Assembly: GCF_019448235.1 (NCBI RefSeq)
Contig: NZ_CP080409.1
Coordinates: 124,001 to 188,000, forward strand
Direction: 5' to 3'
Source of the DNA: Nocardioides panacisoli
GTDB lineage: Bacteria; Actinomycetota; Actinomycetes; Propionibacteriales; Nocardioidaceae
DNA length: 64,000 nt
How positions within the stretch are numbered: position 1 is the first letter of the stretch; each line of letters starts with the position of its first letter. Shown here one piece after another: positions 40,869-49,645 of this stretch. Made by a program: the position numbers and the translations under genes. The notes beneath the pieces were generated by a model. It ran no database searches and was not told the DNA's origin. It saw only the letters and a list, made by a program, of their open reading frames with translations.

Positions 40869-42133
40869 GTGCCGTGCTGGTCCTCGCCGTCGGGGTGGCG
40901 GCGTACGCCCTGGTCTCGCAGCGCACCGCGCGGCTGCCGATCACCGCGCCGATGGTCTTCGTCGCCCTCGGCGCACTCACTGCCGCGTTGGGGATCGTCG
41001 ACGTGCCGGTCGCTGGCGAGGCCACCTCGGTCCTCATCGAGGCGACGCTCGTGCTGGTCCTCTTCAGCGACGCGGTCTCGGTCGACCTGCGCACCCTACG
41101 GCGCAACGCATGGCTCCCGCTGCGGCTGCTGGCCATCGGGCTCCCGCTCGTGCTCGGCCTGGGGTGGCTGGTCGCGACCTGGGTGCTGCCCTCGCTCACC
41201 CTCGTCGAGGCCGCCCTGCTGGCCGCGCTCCTCACGCCCACCGACGCCGCGCTCGGGCAGGCGGTGGTCACCGACCGGCGACTCCCCGAACGGCTCCGCG
41301 AGGGCATCAGCGTCGAGAGCGGCCTCAACGACGGGATCATGGTGCCGGTCGTGACGGTGCTGCTCGCCTTCGCCGTCCGCGACGAGGAGGGCGCCTCGGC
41401 CGGCTCCGCGGTGCGGCTCGCGGCCGAGCAGGTCGGGTACGGCGTCGCCGCCGGCGTCGGGTTCGGCCTCCTCGGCGGCCACCTGCTCCACCGTGGCTCG
41501 CTGCGGCGCGAGGTCTCCGGCGTCTACCGGCAGCTCGGCACGCTCGCCGTGCCGGTGGCGGCGTACGCCGCGGCCCACCTGGCCGGGGGCAACGGCTTCA
41601 TCGCCGCGTTCGTGGCCGGGCTGTCCTTCGGTGCGATGACCTGCGCGCAGTGCCGCGACACCGCCGACGTCACCACCGACGACGGCGTGCTGCTGACGAC
41701 GATCGCGTTCTTCGTCTTCGGGGCCGCCTTCCTGGCGCCCGCGCTGGGCAAGGTCACGCCCGCCCACCTGCTCTACGTCGTCCTGAGCCTGACTGTGGTG
41801 CGGATGCTGCCGGTCGGCCTCGCACTGCTCGGCACGCCCACGACCCGGCAGACGCGGGTCTTCATCGGCTGGTTCGGGCCCCGGGGGCTGGCGACGATCC
41901 TGTTCATCCTGCTCCTCACCCAGGAGCTGGACACCGCCGGCGCCGAGGTCGTGGCCACGGTCGCCACCGTCGCGGTGGGCGTCAGCGTCCTCCTGCACGG
42001 CGCGACCGCCGCCCCGTGGGCCGGCCACCTCGCCGCCGGCCTGGCGGGGGAGGGCCCGCAGCCGACCGCTGCTCGGGCCAGCCACCGCGTGCACCGACGC
42101 GCCGATCGCAGCGTGGACGCGCCACACCCGTGA
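40865..42133 (+). CDS. Cation:proton antiporter, CPA family
   Basis: The 422-residue membrane protein has about 12 helices with the family residues T-P-T-D-A-A-L-G (ion-site Asp in the fifth helix) and V-E-S-G-L-N-D-G. It exchanges Na+ or K+ for H+ at the cytoplasmic membrane. The ATG overlaps the HIT stop (ATGA). The short cytoplasmic tail is rich in Ala, Arg and His. Confidence 0.87.
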   Translation: MSAVLVLAVGVAAYALVSQRTARLPITAPMVFVALGALTAALGIVDVPVAGEATSVLIEATLVLVLFSDAVSVDLRTLRRNAWLPLRLLAIGLPLVLGLGWLVATWVLPSLTLVEAALLAALLTPTDAALGQAVVTDRRLPERLREGISVESGLNDGIMVPVVTVLLAFAVRDEEGASAGSAVRLAAEQVGYGVAAGVGFGLLGGHLLHRGSLRREVSGVYRQLGTLAVPVAAYAAAHLAGGNGFIAAFVAGLSFGAMTCAQCRDTADVTTDDGVLLTTIAFFVFGAAFLAPALGKVTPAHLLYVVLSLTVVRMLPVGLALLGTPTTRQTRVFIGWFGPRGLATILFILLLTQELDTAGAEVVATVATVAVGVSVLLHGATAAPWAGHLAAGLAGEGPQPTAARASHRVHRRADRSVDAPHP

Positions 42134-42220
42134 CGGCCGCGGCGCCCGATGCCGTCGTATGGTGCCTGCTGGACTTGCAGACCGCCCGGGCCGACCGGGC
42201 GCAGGAGAGGAGCATCATCC

Positions 42221-42997
42221 ATGGGTCGTTTCGACGGACGCGTCGTCGTCATCTCCGGTGCCGCCCGCGGCATCGGGTTCGGCACTGCCACCAAGTTCGC
42301 CGAGGAGGGCGCTTCCGTCGCGATCGTCGACCTCGACGAGGCCGCCGCCAGCGAGGCCGCCGCCAAGCTGCCGGTCACCGGTGACGCGAAGGCGATCGGC
42401 GTCGGCGCCGACGTCGCCGACGGGGCCTCCGTCGACGCCGCGATCGAGCGCGTCGTCAGCGAGCTCGGTGGCATCCACGTGCTGGTCAACAACGCCGGCA
42501 TCACCCGCGACAACCTGATGTTCAAGATGTCCGAGGACGACTGGGACCTGGTCATCAACGTCCACCTCAAGGGCGCCTTCCTGATGACCAAGGCCGCACA
42601 GAAGCACTTCACCGAGCAGAAGTACGGCAAGGTCGTCAACACCTCCTCCATCTCCGCCCTGGGCAACCGCGGGCAGGTCAACTACTCCTCGGCCAAGATG
42701 GGCCTGCAGGGCTTCACCAAGACCCTGGGCATCGAGCTCGGCCCCTTCGGCATCAACGTCAACGCCGTCGCGCCGGGCTTCATCGCCACCGAGATGACCG
42801 ACGCCACCGCGGCCCGGCTGAAGATGGACGTCGAGGAGTTCCGCCAACTCAACGCCGAGGCCAACCCGGTCAAGCGGGTCGGCTTCCCCGAGGACATCGC
42901 CGCGGCCGTGCTCTTCCTGGCCAGCGACGAGGCCTCCTACATCACCGGCCAGACGCTGTACGTCGACGGTGGCGCCTCCCTCTCGCGGTTGAGCTGA
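42221..42997 (+). CDS. fabG: 3-oxoacyl-ACP reductase-like SDR
   Basis: The 258-residue classical SDR has NAD motif S-G-A-A-R-G-I-G, N-N-A-G-I-T, catalytic Ser (T-S-S-I-S-A) and Y-S-S-A-K. It is the typical FabG length with the C-terminal Y-V-D-G-G-A. It reduces 3-oxoacyl substrates with NADPH in fatty-acid or related synthesis; paralogues are many, so the exact pathway is uncertain. ATG 42221 follows AGGAGAGG. The DUF3048 gene starts 3 bases after its stop. Confidence 0.82.
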   Translation: MGRFDGRVVVISGAARGIGFGTATKFAEEGASVAIVDLDEAAASEAAAKLPVTGDAKAIGVGADVADGASVDAAIERVVSELGGIHVLVNNAGITRDNLMFKMSEDDWDLVINVHLKGAFLMTKAAQKHFTEQKYGKVVNTSSISALGNRGQVNYSSAKMGLQGFTKTLGIELGPFGINVNAVAPGFIATEMTDATAARLKMDVEEFRQLNAEANPVKRVGFPEDIAAAVLFLASDEASYITGQTLYVDGGASLSRLS

Positions 42998-43000
42998 CCG

Positions 43001-44023
43001 ATGCGCCGCCACGCCTTCGTCCGTACGACGGTCGCCACCGCGACCCTGGCCTTCGCCCTCGCCGCCTGCGGTGGTGAGGAGCCCGAGGAGAGCAGTCCCG
43101 AGCCTGCCGAGTCCTCGGCGCCGGCCGAGCCCGAGACCTGGCCGCTGACCGGTCTCGAGGCCGACGGCTCGGTCGCCAAGGACCGCCCGCCGCTGGTGGT
43201 GAAGTACGACAACACCGCCAGCAGCGCCCCCCAGGTCGGCCTGGGGCGGGCGGACCTCGTGGTCGAGGAGCTCGTCGAGGGTGGCTACACCCGGCTGGCG
43301 GCGTTCTTCTACTCCAAGGTGCCCCAGGAGGTCGGGCCGGTGCGGTCGATGCGCACCAGCGACATCGGCATCGTCTCGCCGGTCGGTGCCGAGATCGTCA
43401 CCAGTGGTGGCGCGGCCCGCACCGTCGGCGCGATCAAGAACGCCGGCATCACCTTCCACTCCGAGGGCTCGCCCGGCTTCGGGCGCGACAGCGGGCGGGC
43501 GGCGCCGTACAACCTGATGACGAACCTCGCCGAGACGGCCAAGGCGACCGAGGACGGCACCGAGGACACCCCGCCGGACTACCTCGCATGGGGCGACGCG
43601 GCCGACCTGCCGCAGGGCAAGCCGGCCTCCTCGATCCAGGCCAGCTTCGGCAGCCGGGTCACCGAGTGGCAGTTCCGCGGCGGCAAGTACCGCAACACCA
43701 ACTCCTACGCCGCCGAGGACGACCGGTTCGTCGCCGACACCGTGCTGGCGCTGAAGGTGCAGATCGGCGACGCCGGCTACCTCGACCCCGCGGGCAGCTT
43801 CGTGCCCGAGACCAAGTTCGAGGGCCAGGGCAAGGCGGTGCTCTTCCACGACGGCCGCGCCATCCAGGCGACCTGGAGCAAGGACGCCCTGGACGGCGAG
43901 GTGACCCTGAGTACGTCGGAGGGCGACCTCGCGGTGCCGCCCGGTCGGACCTGGATCGAGCTCGTGCCGGCCAACGACGCCGCGGGCAAGCTGCGGCCCG
44001 GCGACATCACCTTCCAGAAGTAG
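43001..44023 (+). CDS. DUF3048 (YerB-like) lipoprotein
   Basis: The 340-residue protein has a lipobox (F-A-L-A-A-C-G-G) and an acidic Glu/Pro-rich linker. The DUF3048 domain follows: P-L-V-V-K-Y-D-N-T, Q-V-G-L-G-R-A-D-L-V-V-E-E-L-V-E-G-G, G-P-V-R-S-M-R-T-S-D, and the C-terminal part with F-R-G-G-K-Y. It is an outer-leaflet lipoprotein, probably linked to cell-wall metabolism, with unproven biochemistry. Closely linked to fabG. Confidence 0.9.
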   Translation: MRRHAFVRTTVATATLAFALAACGGEEPEESSPEPAESSAPAEPETWPLTGLEADGSVAKDRPPLVVKYDNTASSAPQVGLGRADLVVEELVEGGYTRLAAFFYSKVPQEVGPVRSMRTSDIGIVSPVGAEIVTSGGAARTVGAIKNAGITFHSEGSPGFGRDSGRAAPYNLMTNLAETAKATEDGTEDTPPDYLAWGDAADLPQGKPASSIQASFGSRVTEWQFRGGKYRNTNSYAAEDDRFVADTVLALKVQIGDAGYLDPAGSFVPETKFEGQGKAVLFHDGRAIQATWSKDALDGEVTLSTSEGDLAVPPGRTWIELVPANDAAGKLRPGDITFQK

Positions 44024-44035
44024 GCGGCGCCGGGA

Positions 44036-44716
44036 TCACTCGCCCCCGCGGGTGGGGAAGACGGCCGCCAGGCCGTCCCCGCTCTCGACCATCAGCTGCA
44101 CGCCCGAGAGGAGCAGCCCGATCGCGTCCTCGACGCGTTGGGCTGCCTCCTCCGGGTCCTCGGCGGTGGTGACGGACTCGCCGGCCGAGGACATCGCGCC
44201 GAAGAAGATCCGGGCGAAGGTGTCGAGCATCGGGCCGTCCAGCGTCCACGAGCCGGCCTCGAGAACGGCGCGCACGATCTCGACGATGTTGGGGTAGGTC
44301 GAACGCTCCTCCATCTCGCGGTAGCGCTCATAACCCAGCACCGACGGGCCCTCCTGGATCACGATGCGCCGGTAGCGCGGCTCCTGCACCACGTCGAGGA
44401 ACGCCCGCAGCCCGGTGCGGGCCTTGTCCCACGGGTCACGGGGGTCGCGCAGCGAGCGCTGGATCCGCTTGGCCGCGTCGGCCTCGACCCGCTCGAAGAC
44501 GGTCTCGAAGAGCGCGGCCTTGCCGCCGAAGTGGTGGTAGAAGGCGCCCTTGGTGACCTTGGCGCCGGCCACGATCGCGTCGAGCGAGGTGCCGGCGTAC
44601 CCGTTGTCGGTGAAGAGGGTCTCGGCGACGTCGACGAGTCGGCGCTTCGTGCCGCCGCCGTGGACCGAGGGCACGCTGGGCACCCGGGGCTTGAGCTTGG
44701 AGACCGACTTCGCCAT
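44036..44716 (-). CDS. TetR-family transcriptional regulator
   Basis: The 226-residue protein has the TetR DNA-binding domain at about residues 23-75 (T-K-R-R-L-V-D-V-A-E-T-L-F, G-Y-A-G-T-S-L-D-A-I-V, G-A-F-Y-H-H-F-G-G-K). A helical ligand domain follows. It is divergent from the 181-residue gene, and the interval between them holds a clear 28-bp dyad that may be its operator. The ligand is unknown. Confidence 0.88.
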   Translation of the reverse strand: MAKSVSKLKPRVPSVPSVHGGGTKRRLVDVAETLFTDNGYAGTSLDAIVAGAKVTKGAFYHHFGGKAALFETVFERVEADAAKRIQRSLRDPRDPWDKARTGLRAFLDVVQEPRYRRIVIQEGPSVLGYERYREMEERSTYPNIVEIVRAVLEAGSWTLDGPMLDTFARIFFGAMSSAGESVTTAEDPEEAAQRVEDAIGLLLSGVQLMVESGDGLAAVFPTRGGE

Positions 44717-44819
44717 CGGGCCAGCCTAGGGAACCTGCGGCTGTGACGTGGCTCAATGGCGGTCGTCACGTGGGCGGGATCACGGCCCCGGATGCTTGGC
44801 TGCACCGTCGACACCTCGC

Positions 44820-44847
44820 CATACTCGGAGTACGTACTGGCGGTATG
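44820..44847. promoter_or_regulatory. 28-bp dyad, candidate TetR operator
   Basis: CATAC-n4-AGTAC directly abuts GTACT-n4-GTATG, so the 10-bp centre is a perfect palindrome with matching outer pentamers. It lies between the divergent tetR-type gene (start 44716) and the gene at 44889. The size and symmetry are those of TetR-family operators binding two dimers. Confidence 0.65.
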
Positions 44848-44888
44848 CCGACCGGTCCACCGCCACGGACCAGACCTAGGAGCTGACC

Positions 44889-45434
44889 ATGACCTGGCAG
44901 ACCTTCCACCACCGCGGCGACGTGCTCCGCGCCGTGATCGATGCCGCCGAGGCCCGCCGTGACGGCGAACTCCCCATGGACGTCGACGGCGTCGACGAGA
45001 CCTTCCGCGACGAGCTCGACCTGCTCGCCGCGCTGTCGCTGAAGTGGCACACCCGCCTCTCGGGCAAGGTGCACCGCGCGCTCGAGGGCGAGCCGCTCGA
45101 CCTCGAGGACGCCGTGTGCCGCGGCTGGAGTGCCGCCGCGACCGAGCTCGGCGGCGTGCGCCTCATCCTGGACAACTACCGCGACCACCCCGTCGACTAC
45201 GCGATGGCGGGCGCGATGCTGAAGTCCACCAACAAGGAGCGCCAGCTCCTCGCCGTGCTCGCGGGCCGTGCCGGCCTCGGTCGGGCCACCAGTCCCGACG
45301 CCGACCCGGCCGCGGTGCGCATCGGTGCCGAGATCGAGGAGCGCGCCCGCGAGCTCCACCGCGTGACGCCGGTCGTGCCCGTCGTGCGGCGCCGCCGTTT
45401 CGTGGACCTGCTGCGCGAGGCACTTGCGGCATGA
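44889..45434 (+). CDS. Conserved hypothetical actinobacterial protein
   Basis: The 181-residue soluble protein (ATG 44889, strong GGAGCTGACC leader) has W-H-T-R-L-S-G-K-V-H-R-A-L, D-A-V-C-R-G-W-S-A-A-A-T-E-L-G-G-V-R and D-Y-A-M-A-G-A-M-L-K-S-T-N-K-E. It is mainly helical. I do not know its function. Divergence from the TetR gene across the dyad suggests that it is controlled by that regulator. Confidence 0.65.
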   Translation: MTWQTFHHRGDVLRAVIDAAEARRDGELPMDVDGVDETFRDELDLLAALSLKWHTRLSGKVHRALEGEPLDLEDAVCRGWSAAATELGGVRLILDNYRDHPVDYAMAGAMLKSTNKERQLLAVLAGRAGLGRATSPDADPAAVRIGAEIEERARELHRVTPVVPVVRRRRFVDLLREALAA

Positions 45435-45441
45435 TGGAGGG

Positions 45442-46089
45442 GTGAGCAGGACCCCTGGCAACCCTGGCGACCCCGGCCACGCTGGCGACGCCGACGACCC
45501 GCTCGGCCCCGAGTGGCCCGAGGGCCCGGCCGAGCCCGTCGCGCCGGCGCCCGGCGTGCTGCTGCTCGCCACCCCCGCACTGGTGGACCCCAACTTCGCC
45601 GACACGGTCGTGCTCCTCCTCGACGTCAACGAGGAGGGCGCGCTCGGGGTGGTCATCAACCGGCCCAGCGCCCTCCCCGTCTCGGAGGTCCTGGGGGAGT
45701 GGGGCGAGGTCGTGGAGGAGCCCGAGGTGCTCTTCCAGGGCGGCCCGGTCTCCACCGACGGCGCCATCGCGGTCGCCCTCGCCACCCACGGCGCGGACTC
45801 GGCCGGCTTCCGTCCCGTCGACCACGACCTGGGCGTCCTGGACCTCGACACGCCCCGCGAGCTGGTCAACGGCTCCGTCGAGCGCCTGCGCATCTTCGCC
45901 GGGTACGCCGGCTGGGACGGCGGGCAGCTCGAGTCCGAGATCGCCGAGGGCAGCTGGTACGTCGTCCCTGGCCACCCCGAGGACGCCTTCGTCCTCGACA
46001 CCGCCGGCCTGTGGCGGGCCGTGATGCGTCGCCAGCCCGGCGGCCTCGCCCTGCACGCCACGCGTCCGGCCGACCCCGACCTCAACTGA
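45442..46089 (+). CDS. YqgE/AlgH family protein (DUF179)
   Basis: The 215-residue protein carries the DUF179 signatures P-G-V-L-L-L-A-T-P, F-A-D-T-V-V-L-L-L-D, G-A-L-G-V-V-I-N-R-P, F-Q-G-G-P-V and F-A-G-Y-A-G-W-D-G-G-Q-L-E-S-E. It is cytoplasmic and of uncertain function. GTG 45442 is preferred; a TTG at 45424 overlaps the previous gene. The Pro/Asp-rich first 35 residues are an extension typical of actinomycetes. Confidence 0.87.
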   Translation: MSRTPGNPGDPGHAGDADDPLGPEWPEGPAEPVAPAPGVLLLATPALVDPNFADTVVLLLDVNEEGALGVVINRPSALPVSEVLGEWGEVVEEPEVLFQGGPVSTDGAIAVALATHGADSAGFRPVDHDLGVLDLDTPRELVNGSVERLRIFAGYAGWDGGQLESEIAEGSWYVVPGHPEDAFVLDTAGLWRAVMRRQPGGLALHATRPADPDLN

Positions 46090-46112
46090 TCCGACCCCCT
46101 AGAGTGGACCCC

Positions 46113-46385
46113 GTGAGCACCATCGGCTTCTCCGCAGGCAGCGACACCCTCGAGGATCGCCGCACCGTCCCCACCGACAACGGGGACCACGAGCGGTTCT
46201 CCCACTACGTCGAGAAGGACAAGCTCACCGACGCGATGGTCAACGGCACCGCCGTGCGTGCCCTCTGCGGCAAGATGTGGGTGCCCAGCCGTGCTCCGGA
46301 GAAGTTCCCGGTCTGCCCGACCTGCAAGGAGATCTGGGAAGGCTTCCCTGACGACTCCGGCGACGACGACTCGCCCGCGGAGTGA
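46113..46385 (+). CDS. DUF3039 small zinc-type protein
   Basis: The 90-residue protein has E-R-F-S-H-Y-V, then C-G-K-M-W-V-P and C-P-T-C-K-E-I-W, the DUF3039 pattern with a likely zinc site. It is found across actinobacteria next to the helicase gene that follows. Its stop overlaps the helicase GTG, so co-translation is likely. Confidence 0.88.
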   Translation: MSTIGFSAGSDTLEDRRTVPTDNGDHERFSHYVEKDKLTDAMVNGTAVRALCGKMWVPSRAPEKFPVCPTCKEIWEGFPDDSGDDDSPAE

Positions 46386-48178
46386 GCGGCGGCCACGACG
46401 CCGAGCCCCTCACCTCCCTCGGTCCGGCATGGCCGGAGCGAGCGGCCTGGGGCACGGCCTCCTCACTGCGTGCGTGGCAGGCCTCTGCGCTGCGCGACTA
46501 CCTCGACCGGCGGCCCCGCGACTTCCTGACCGTCGCGACGCCGGGTGCGGGCAAGACGACCTTCGCCCTCTCGGTCGCCTCCGAACTGCTGGGACGCCGG
46601 ATCGTCGACCGGATCGTCGTGGTCGCGCCGACCGAGCACCTCAAGCACCAGTGGGCCGCCGCGGCGGAGAAGGCCGGGCTGCCGATCGACCCGACCTACT
46701 CGGCCGGCAAGGGCAAGATCGCCGGCGACTACGTCGGGGTCGCGGTGACCTATGCCGGGGTGGCGGTCAACCCCCTCGCCATGCGCATCCGCACCGAGCG
46801 GTTCAAGACTCTGGTGATCCTCGACGAGATCCACCACGCCGGTGACGCGCTCACCTGGGGTGACGGCGTACGCGAGGCGTTCGAGCCGGCCGCGCACCGG
46901 CTGTCGCTGACCGGTACGGCGTTCCGCTCCGACGTGAACCCGATCCCGTTCGTCACCTACGCGCCCGGCAGCGACGGGATCCCGCGCTCGGTCGCGGACT
47001 ACACCTACGGCTATGCCGACGCGCTGACCGACCACGTGGTGCGTCCGGTGCTCTTCCTCGCCTACTCCGGGGAGATGCAGTGGCGCACACGGGCAGGGGA
47101 GGAGGTCGCCGCCAGTCTCGGCGAGCCCCTGACCAAGGACCTCGCCGCCCAGGCGCTGCGCACCGCGCTGGACCCGCAGGGCTCGTGGATCCCGTCGGTG
47201 CTGCAGGCCGCGGACAAGCGCCTCTCCGAGGTACGCCGCCACGTGCCCGACGCCGGCGGGCTCGTCATCGCGACCGACCAGGACTCCGCGCGCGCCTACG
47301 CCAAGGTGTTGCGCCAGATCTCCGGCGAGCCCGCGACGGTCGTGCTCTCGGACGAGAAGGCGGCGTCGAAGAAGATCGCGGAGTTCAGCGACAACGACCG
47401 CCGCTGGATGGTCGCGGTGCGGATGGTCTCCGAGGGCGTCGACGTGCCACGGCTGGCGGTGGGCGTCTACGCGACCACCACGGCGACGCCGCTGTTCTTC
47501 GCCCAGGCGATCGGCCGCTTCGTGCGCGCCCGCAACCGGGGCGAGGTGGCGTCGGTCTTCCTGCCCTCGGTGCCGAACCTGCTGGGCTTCGCCGGGGAGC
47601 TCGAGGCCGAGCGCGACCACGTGCTGGGGCGCACCGACACCGGTGACGAGGCGAACCCGTTCGCGACCGAGGAGGACCTGATGGCGCGCGCCAACGCGTC
47701 GGAGTCGGCCTCCGCGGAGGAGGAGGGCGTGCCGTGGGAGGCGCTGGACTCCCGTGCGCGGTTCGACCACGCCCTCTACGACGGTGCGCAGTTCGGCCAC
47801 GAGGGCGAGATCCAGGTGGGGTCGGAGGAGGAGATGGACTTCCTCGGCATCCCCGGCCTGCTCGAGCCCGACCAGATGCGGGACCTGCTGCAGCAGCGGC
47901 AGGCCGACCGCGCCCGCAGTCGCGCGCCGCGGCCCGCGACTGCGGAGCCGGACACCGTCGAGCAGGTGACCACGCACGAGCAGCTGGCGGTCCTGCGCCG
48001 CGAGCTCAACGGGTTGGTGGCCGCCTGGCACCACCGCACCGGCCAGGCGCACGGCATCACCCACTCGGCGCTGCGCAAGGAGTGCGGCGGCCCGGCGGCC
48101 GCGGTGGCCAACGCCGAGCAGCTGCGCCAACGCATCGACAGGATCCGCGACTGGGCGACGGCGAGGAAGTCCTCCTAG
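46382..48178 (+). CDS. DEAD/DEAH-box superfamily 2 helicase
   Basis: The 598-residue protein has Walker A A-T-P-G-A-G-K-T-T, D-E-I-H-H-A (motif II), S-L-T-G-T-A (motif III), S-E-G-V-D-V-P-R (motif V) and Q-A-I-G-R-F-V-R-A-R (motif VI). It is the XPB/RAD25-type helicase common in actinobacteria, with an acidic linker and a short C-terminal helical domain. It acts on duplex DNA or RNA; its role is undefined. Coupled to the DUF3039 gene. Confidence 0.9.
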   Translation: MSGGHDAEPLTSLGPAWPERAAWGTASSLRAWQASALRDYLDRRPRDFLTVATPGAGKTTFALSVASELLGRRIVDRIVVVAPTEHLKHQWAAAAEKAGLPIDPTYSAGKGKIAGDYVGVAVTYAGVAVNPLAMRIRTERFKTLVILDEIHHAGDALTWGDGVREAFEPAAHRLSLTGTAFRSDVNPIPFVTYAPGSDGIPRSVADYTYGYADALTDHVVRPVLFLAYSGEMQWRTRAGEEVAASLGEPLTKDLAAQALRTALDPQGSWIPSVLQAADKRLSEVRRHVPDAGGLVIATDQDSARAYAKVLRQISGEPATVVLSDEKAASKKIAEFSDNDRRWMVAVRMVSEGVDVPRLAVGVYATTTATPLFFAQAIGRFVRARNRGEVASVFLPSVPNLLGFAGELEAERDHVLGRTDTGDEANPFATEEDLMARANASESASAEEEGVPWEALDSRARFDHALYDGAQFGHEGEIQVGSEEEMDFLGIPGLLEPDQMRDLLQQRQADRARSRAPRPATAEPDTVEQVTTHEQLAVLRRELNGLVAAWHHRTGQAHGITHSALRKECGGPAAAVANAEQLRQRIDRIRDWATARKSS

Positions 48179-48197
48179 GGCACCGGCTCGCGGTGGG

Positions 48198-48620
48198 TCA
48201 GGAGTGGTCGACGGCCCGGGGGAGTGACGCCATCAGCGCCGTCCAGCTCGCTGGCAGGTCGTGGTCGAGCGTGCGGGCCTCGGCCGCGAGTTCGGGGTCG
48301 GCGTCGAGGTGGGTCGCGCCCCACAGTCCGATCGTGGCCAGCACGGGTACCAGGTCCACGCCGCGGTCGGTGAGGGTGTAGGTCGACTTCTGGCGGTGGC
48401 TCGGGTCGTCCTCGCGGACCAGGACCCCGGCGTCCACGAGTCGCTCGACGCGATCGGCCAGCACGCTGCTGGTGAGGCCCTCCTGGGACTCGCGCAGCAG
48501 CTCCCGGAAGTGGCGGCGGTCGGCGAACACGATGTCGCGCAGGATCAGCAGCGTCCATCGGTCACCGAGGAGTTCGACGGTGAGGTTGATCGGGCAGCCC
48601 GATCGCTGCGTCGCGGCCAT
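48198..48620 (-). CDS. HxlR-family regulator
   Basis: The 140-residue protein begins with Cys-containing S-G-C-P-I-N-L-T-V-E-L-L-G-D-R-W-T-L-L-I-L-R-D-I, the HxlR signature. A winged helix follows (F-R-E-L-L-R-E-S-Q-E-G-L-T-S-S-V-L-A-D-R). It is probably a redox- or metabolite-responsive repressor of the adjacent hydrolase gene. ATG 48620 is the start; the upstream extension is non-coding. Confidence 0.88.
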   Translation of the reverse strand: MAATQRSGCPINLTVELLGDRWTLLILRDIVFADRRHFRELLRESQEGLTSSVLADRVERLVDAGVLVREDDPSHRQKSTYTLTDRGVDLVPVLATIGLWGATHLDADPELAAEARTLDHDLPASWTALMASLPRAVDHS

Positions 48621-48675
48621 GGGTGCTCTCCTCCCGGGGCGGACGGTACGTCGTGGATCGCAGGTAGGGGGAACC

Positions 48676-49425
48676 TCACCCGGCCTGGGCAGCGTAGTGG
48701 TGGGCCTCGGTCGTGAGCAGGTCCGCAACCGCGTCCGGTTGGCTGACCATCGGCCAGTGACCGCTGGTGAGGGTACGGCGGCGCCACGCGTCGGCGTCGC
48801 GGGCCGGCGCCGGCGCCGTCGCCCAGGCGTCCTCGTGGCCGTGCGGTGACAGGGCCACGTAGGTCGTGGGTTGCTCCGCGACCGGTCGCGTCATCCGGGC
48901 GGGATCGAGGACGGTCGACCCCGGGTGGTCGCGGAATCCCCGGGTCAGGTGCCGGCGGTCCTCGGCGGTGAGGTCCGGGACCGTGCGGAGGACCTCGTCG
49001 GTCGGCGCGGGCCACAGGTTGCCGGCGGCGGCGATGTCGTCCGCTTCCTGCTCGCGCGCGGCCCGGCTGTCGCCCCAGTCGTCGAGCAGGGAACGGCCGT
49101 CGCGGGGGAGGAAGCCACCGACGTGGACCACCCCGTCGACGAGCGCAGGAGCCCGATCGGCCACCTGCGCGGCCACGACGCCGGAGTAGGAGTGGGACAC
49201 CAGCGTGACCGGTGTGTCGCCGGCGCCGAGGACGTCGAGCACTTGGGTGACGTGGTCGGCGAGGGTGATGGCACCGGTGTCCGGCGGTGGGTCGGCCTCC
49301 AGTCCGCGGAGGGTGAGGGTGTCGGCCCCGACCCCGCGCGATCGGAGCCGCTCCACGGTCGGTTCCCAGATCCAACTGCCCATCCAGGCGCCGGGGAGGA
49401 GGAGCAGGCGAGGTGTGGCAGGCAT
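48676..49425 (-). CDS. Alpha/beta hydrolase
   Basis: The 249-residue protein has the oxyanion region L-L-L-P-G-A-W-M-G-S-W-I-W, the nucleophile elbow S-H-S-Y-S-G-V-V and the final S-G-H-W-P-M catalytic His, so the triad is intact. It resembles salicylate-esterase-like / RutD-like hydrolases; the substrate is unknown. ATG 49425 fits the domain start. It lies upstream of the HxlR gene on the same strand, 55 bases apart. Confidence 0.85.
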   Translation of the reverse strand: MPATPRLLLLPGAWMGSWIWEPTVERLRSRGVGADTLTLRGLEADPPPDTGAITLADHVTQVLDVLGAGDTPVTLVSHSYSGVVAAQVADRAPALVDGVVHVGGFLPRDGRSLLDDWGDSRAAREQEADDIAAAGNLWPAPTDEVLRTVPDLTAEDRRHLTRGFRDHPGSTVLDPARMTRPVAEQPTTYVALSPHGHEDAWATAPAPARDADAWRRRTLTSGHWPMVSQPDAVADLLTTEAHHYAAQAG

Positions 49426-49645
49426 GGCGACTCCAGGTGACTGGTTGCGTTTCGCGATCAGTTTGACGATAGGGGAACTGGTTGCACAATGCAACCGGTG
49501 CAGTGGGGATCGCCCCACGGTGCCTTGGCACATGACGCCCTCGACGGCCTCGCTGGTCACTCGGGGTTCGCATGTCGGTTGCCTGCGGCGTCACGTCGGA
49601 GCGGTAATCTCGCCCCTCCGTGTGAGCGAGAGTCGAGGTCTGGTC

